This document shows, piece after piece, positions 45,818 to 48,905 of a DNA stretch of 48,905 nucleotides. Within the stretch, counting starts at the first letter, position 1, and each line of letters starts with the position of its first letter. Under the pieces are notes generated by a model. It was not told the DNA's origin and did no database searches. It saw nothing but the letters and a program-made list of their open reading frames with translations. The position numbers were made by a program, and so were the translations under genes. Source of the DNA: CAYLJO01 sp964383905 (GTDB lineage: Bacteria > Acidobacteriota > Blastocatellia > Pyrinomonadales > Pyrinomonadaceae); assembly GCA_964383905.1 (NCBI GenBank), contig CAYLJO010000015.1, positions 1 to 48,905 on the forward strand, written 5' to 3'.

Positions 45818-46135
45818 CTACCTTTTCTTTGGCAAGACGGTATCTTTCATGCCTTTGCCGACGCGAAACTTAAGCGTGGTTTTGGCCGGAATTTGGATTG
45901 TCTCTCCTGTCGCCGGGTTACGCCCTTCACGGGCTTTGCGCTCGGATCTGACAAGCTTGCCGAAGCCTGGGAGAACAAACTCCCCGTTCGATTTGACTTC
46001 GCGTGCCGCTAGATTGGAGAGTTCTTCGAAAAACTCTTTGACTTGAGCGCGTTTCATGCCGGTTTTCTCGGCGAAGTGGTTGACCACTTCCGATTGTGTC
46101 ATGCGTTTCTTGCTTGCTGCCGCTTTGGTCGCCAT
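45818..46135 (-). CDS. HU/IHF family DNA-binding protein
   Basis: 105 residues. The HU fold is complete: MTQSEVVNHFAEKTGMKRAQVKEFFEELSNLAAREV (helices 1-2), then beta strands with FVLPGFGKLVRSERKAREGRNPATGETIQIPA, the RNPATGE arm tip that inserts into DNA, and KTTLKFRVGKGMKD. A short basic Lys/Ala N-terminal extension (ATKAAASKKR) precedes the fold. It bends DNA and compacts the nucleoid. The gene is divergent from a MerR regulator, a neighbourhood in which related regulators sit next to ihfA and tRNA-Pro in other phyla. Confidence 0.93.
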   Translation of the reverse strand: MATKAAASKKRMTQSEVVNHFAEKTGMKRAQVKEFFEELSNLAAREVKSNGEFVLPGFGKLVRSERKAREGRNPATGETIQIPAKTTLKFRVGKGMKDTVLPKKR

Positions 46136-46281
46136 GGCGTAATGTAATTACCTCCGGTGAATTCGGGGAAAATTGAAAAAGCTCATAAACCAACATATAT
46201 CACACACAGCCTGTTAAAGTCTGCCAAAAATCGCAAATTTTGGCCTTTTATGGAGAAATTTTTTATCAGGGCGATCCTTCG

Positions 46282-46300
46282 TATTGCAACAATATTGCAA
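46282..46300. promoter_or_regulatory. Direct repeats TATTGCAA, 11 bases apart
   Basis: TATTGCAA occurs at 46282-46289 and 46293-46300, one helical turn apart, on the same DNA face. It lies in the 420-base divergent region between HU (starts 46135) and the MerR gene (46558). A regulator binding two sites side by side would fit. A related word, ATGTTGCAATTCC, is at 45411. Confidence 0.35.
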
Positions 46301-46430
46301 TAGGAGAACATATTCAAAACCCCTGTTTGTGAGCATCCATGAATTTTACCCCCGTGTGTCCTTCAGGGGATGGATCCCGCCCCCGGACTTCTCCGGTATT
46401 GCTTAAATTCAGAATGGTTAAATATAAGTA

Positions 46431-46459
46431 TTGACAGGCTGATAGGTCGCGAGTAACAT
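46431..46459 (+). promoter_or_regulatory. Promoter of the MerR gene
   Basis: TTGACA (46431-46436), 17 bases, TAACAT (46454-46459): a near-consensus sigma-70 promoter 98 bases before ATG 46558. The spacing is the normal 17, not the stretched 19 of MerR-activated promoters. Confidence 0.65.
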
Positions 46460-46557
46460 GTCGGCAGTAGCTTGTGTTGTTCCGTCTTAGGCGCGCTTTT
46501 TCTTTCGTTTAACCGGCAAAGAAACCAGACGCTTTTTCGGCCGAGGGTTCCCGAAAT

Positions 46558-47088
46558 ATGAACCGAGCCGCCGTCGCCATCCCCGAAAAACTCTTTTTCA
46601 AGATCGGAGAAGTGTGCGAATTAACGGGCGTCCAGGCGCATGTACTGCGCTATTGGGAGTCGGAGTTCCCCATGCTCGCGCCGCAAAAAAATCGCGCCGG
46701 TCAGCGCACCTATCGTAAACGCGACGTGGAGATAGCGCTACGTATTAAAGAGCTGCTTTACGACGACCAGTACACGATTGCCGGAGCAAAGAAGAAGCTC
46801 GCAAGCGAAATGCGCGGCGCAAGTAAGCTTAAGGTGGTAACGCCTGAGATGGGCGTCCCACAGTCTGCGCCGCTGGCTCCTTCTCAACCCGCACCGCAAG
46901 GGGTTGCGCCGCCACCGCCCCGAACACCTGAAACCCGCCTCGGTTCCAATGAGACTTCGTCGCCGGTCTTGAGCGCTTCGATGACAGATGACCAGCGCAT
47001 CGCCGTCCGCCGCCTCGCCAAGCAGTTGCGTGAATTGCTGGCGCTGCTCGACAGCGACGAAGCAGAGCCAAAGCCGCAGAGGGGCTAG
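46558..47088 (+). CDS. MerR family transcriptional regulator
   Basis: 176 residues. Winged-helix MerR domain at residues about 13-85: FFKIGEVCELTGVQAHVLRYWESEFPMLAPQKNRAGQRTYRKRDVEIALRIKELLYDDQYTIAGAKKKL. The VLRYWE helix and RTYRKRDVE wing are diagnostic. The middle is a Pro-rich linker (residues about 100-135), then a short helical dimerisation region (RIAVRRLAKQLRELLALLD). No ligand-binding Cys is present. This regulator type is found beside HU/IHF and tRNA-Pro genes in several phyla, as here; its target is unknown. Confidence 0.88.
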   Translation: MNRAAVAIPEKLFFKIGEVCELTGVQAHVLRYWESEFPMLAPQKNRAGQRTYRKRDVEIALRIKELLYDDQYTIAGAKKKLASEMRGASKLKVVTPEMGVPQSAPLAPSQPAPQGVAPPPPRTPETRLGSNETSSPVLSASMTDDQRIAVRRLAKQLRELLALLDSDEAEPKPQRG

Positions 47089-47176
47089 CCTCTCTGGTCT
47101 AATTCCGAGGCCGCGCTGAAACCAGCGTGCTCCATTTGACAAAAAATATTTTCCAGCGATACTAGAAAAACCTTGA

Positions 47177-47250
47177 CGGGACGTGGCGCAGCCTGGTAGC
47201 GCGCTTCCTTGGGGTGGAAGAGGCCGCTGGTTCGAATCCAGTCGTCCCGA
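47177..47250 (+). tRNA. tRNA-Pro(GGG)
   Basis: 74 bases: acceptor CGGGACG/CGTCCCG, anticodon stem CTTCC/GGAAG with loop TTGGGGT, so anticodon GGG; T-arm CTGG-TTCGAAT-CCAG, discriminator A73. CCA is not encoded. It is followed by a strong terminator. Confidence 0.95.
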
Positions 47251-47258
47251 GAGTTAGA

Positions 47259-47298
47259 GGCTTTCAACTCAGCTGAGTTGAAAGCCTTATGCTTTTTA
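47259..47298 (+). terminator. Terminator of tRNA-Pro
   Basis: GGCTTTCAACTCAG (47259-47272) and CTGAGTTGAAAGCC (47273-47286) form a perfect palindrome, followed by TTATGCTTTTT. Confidence 0.88.
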
Positions 47299-47402
47299 CA
47301 GTTGAAAAAAATTTCTTGCCTGCCTCATAACTTGGAACTTTTTGGACGCGCCGCGCGAATCACTAACAGTAGCAGCCGGTTGAATGATTAGTAGACGCAC
47401 GG

Positions 47403-48026
47403 ATGACAGTCCCCGCGACTCCCAGCGATGATGAACTGCTGCGGCTGATGATGGCCGGAGATGAACGCGCTTTCGTGACGCTCTACCGGCGACGACAGGG
47501 CGGCGTTTACAGGTTTGCGCTCCAGATGAGCGGCTCCGAAGCGATCGCCGAGGATGTCACGCAGGAGGTTTTTATGGTGCTGATGCGCGAGGCGCACCAA
47601 TATGATCCGAAGCGCGGATCATTCGCGGCCTACCTGTACGGAATCGCGCGCAACCATGTTTTACGCCGGTTGGTACGCGAGCGGGCTTACGTTCCGATTG
47701 TCGAAGAAACGGATGAGCCGGATGCGCCCATTCCTGAGCGACTGATCGCGCCGGATGATCCCCTCGGTGACCTCACGCGCAACGAGATGATCGAACACTT
47801 GCGCACGGCGATTCTCGCCCTGCCCCCGCACTACCGCGAGGTGGTCGTGTTATGCGACCTGCACGAGATGGCTTACGCCGAGGCCGCCGGAGTGCTCAAT
47901 TGCGCGGTGGGCACCATACGCTCGAGACTGCATCGCGGGCGCGCTCTCCTGGTGGAGAAACTGCGCTCGATTGATGAATCAGGTCCGGCCACGAATATGG
48001 TCAATACTGCGAGGTGCTTCGCATGA
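47403..48026 (+). CDS. ECF-type RNA polymerase sigma factor
   Basis: 207 residues. Region 2 at about 15-85 (MMAGDERAFVTLYRRRQGGVYRFALQMSGSEAIAEDVTQEVFM; YLYGIARNHVLRRL), a linker rich in Asp/Pro/Glu, and region 4 at about 140-195 (LPPHYREVVVLCDLHEMAYAEAAGVLNCAVGTIRSRLHRGRALLVEKL) with the helix-turn-helix that reads the -35. It is followed without gap by an anti-sigma gene: its TGA overlaps the next ATG (ATGA at 48023-48026), so the two are translationally coupled. The signal is unknown. Confidence 0.93.
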   Translation: MTVPATPSDDELLRLMMAGDERAFVTLYRRRQGGVYRFALQMSGSEAIAEDVTQEVFMVLMREAHQYDPKRGSFAAYLYGIARNHVLRRLVRERAYVPIVEETDEPDAPIPERLIAPDDPLGDLTRNEMIEHLRTAILALPPHYREVVVLCDLHEMAYAEAAGVLNCAVGTIRSRLHRGRALLVEKLRSIDESGPATNMVNTARCFA

Positions 48027-48853
48027 ACTGTCTTGATTTTGAAGTGATCGTCAACGATCTGGCACGCGACCGGATGATAGATGCATCGACACGCGATCGG
48101 AGCCTGGCTCATGCCGAAAGTTGCGCGCGATGCGTAGCGCGGTTAGCGGACGAGAGAACGCTGACGGCTGGCCTGCGCGCGATGTCGGCAAGGGACGCGA
48201 ATATTGGAGCGCCGGCACGCGCCGAAGCGGCGCTGCTCACCGCCTTCCGTGAGCGCATGAGTGGAAATCCACTCACTCCCGCCGCCATTCCCACCTCGCG
48301 AGGTATGCGACGACGTTGGCACCGGTCAATCGGGTCGGCCGCCGCCGCTACGCTTCTACTAATCATTACCCTATTCATATTACGCTGGCAGCATCCAGCG
48401 CCGCCAAAGCTTGCGCTTGAGGTGAGCCGCACACCGCCGGTATCGGCAACGCCGTCTCCTGTCGCGGCCGAACCTGCTCCCCGGCCGATGGTCGTGAGAA
48501 ACGATCACAGGCCAAGAGCGCCATACCGCCGTACGCTTCAGAGTTCCGCGAACTCTGCGCAAATGCCTGTGGCGGGCATGACCCCTCGAATTACCCCTAA
48601 GGAGGCGCCGCCGGCTCTTAATGTGGCGAGTAATGCAAGCGGCGCCGAGATCGCGACCGATTTTCTTCCGCTGTCGGACGAAAGTGGCGGAGCGCCTCTT
48701 GATAGCGGGCGCGTGGTGCGCGTCGAGTTGCCACGTTCCGCACTTGTTTCTATGGGTTTGCCGGTGAATATGGAGCATACCGGCGAACTGGTTAAAGCCG
48801 ATGTGCTGCTTGGCGAGGACGGGGTGGCTCGTGCGATCCGCTTTGTCCGCTGA
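48023..48853 (+). CDS. Zinc-binding anti-sigma factor, membrane-anchored
   Basis: 276 residues from ATG 48023, which overlaps the sigma gene stop. The N-terminal anti-sigma domain has the zinc motif His30-x3-Cys34-x2-Cys37 (HAESCARC) with Cys3 as likely fourth ligand. One transmembrane helix at about 103-122 (SAAAATLLLIITLFILRW) follows, then a Pro/Ala-rich periplasmic region and a conserved C-terminal block (VVRVELPRSALVSMGLPVN...VKADVLLGEDGVARAIRF). It should hold the sigma factor inactive at the membrane until a signal arrives. Confidence 0.9.
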   Translation: MNCLDFEVIVNDLARDRMIDASTRDRSLAHAESCARCVARLADERTLTAGLRAMSARDANIGAPARAEAALLTAFRERMSGNPLTPAAIPTSRGMRRRWHRSIGSAAAATLLLIITLFILRWQHPAPPKLALEVSRTPPVSATPSPVAAEPAPRPMVVRNDHRPRAPYRRTLQSSANSAQMPVAGMTPRITPKEAPPALNVASNASGAEIATDFLPLSDESGGAPLDSGRVVRVELPRSALVSMGLPVNMEHTGELVKADVLLGEDGVARAIRFVR

Positions 48854-48905
48854 CCACCCGACGCACGGGCATAATTAAGAAGCAACCAATTTCTTTGGAT
48901 TCATT

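Overview
The window looks like part of an Acidobacteriota chromosome, most likely of the Blastocatellia type. This is an inference: there is no rRNA gene, but the mix is characteristic. It includes a DUF1800/DUF1501 pair, a secreted VWFA-like protein of the acidobacterial kind, Calx-beta and DUF4214 modules, an M14 peptidase with a long C-terminal half, and several secreted repeat proteins. Base composition is GC-rich except for a few AT-rich islands. A run of exactly 100 N (15486-15585) shows that this is a draft scaffold.

Layout. 0-5 kb: a DUF1800 gene (cut by the window edge and broken), a frameshifted Tat-exported DUF1501 gene, and a secreted protein with a CxxCH motif. 5-15.2 kb: M1 aminopeptidase, J-domain membrane protein, VOC protein, methyltransferase, Slt-like lytic transglycosylase, small metallothionein, OsmC-type peroxidase and a large secreted glycine-zipper protein. 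15.7-27.5 kb: a single-domain response regulator facing a hybrid histidine kinase, an AlkZ-related protein, a VWFA protein, an orphan umuD, a TPR protein, an EgtD-like histidine methyltransferase, a zinc-ribbon protein and another response regulator.

28.8-34.8 kb is the most interesting block. It holds a tRNA-His(GUG) with U72, A73, U20a and no encoded G-1. A scar of decayed and AT-rich small genes follows, then hisS-hisZ-hisG. The HisRS has the divergent motif 2 known from alphaproteobacteria whose tRNA-His has the same unusual acceptor end, so tRNA and enzyme appear to be a matched non-canonical pair. The block ends at a 3' tRNA-Thr fragment beside hisG. Next comes a small integron-cassette-like island with one well-formed attC hairpin, a methyltransferase cassette, a weaker attC and a DUF3592 gene with an in-frame stop.

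36.8-48.9 kb returns to chromosomal genes: a secreted helical-repeat protein, hutH, an M14 carboxypeptidase, a tRNA-Arg(UCU) interrupted by a 277-nt group I intron, a NUDIX hydrolase, HU divergent from a MerR regulator, tRNA-Pro(GGG), and an ECF sigma factor overlapping its zinc-binding anti-sigma gene.
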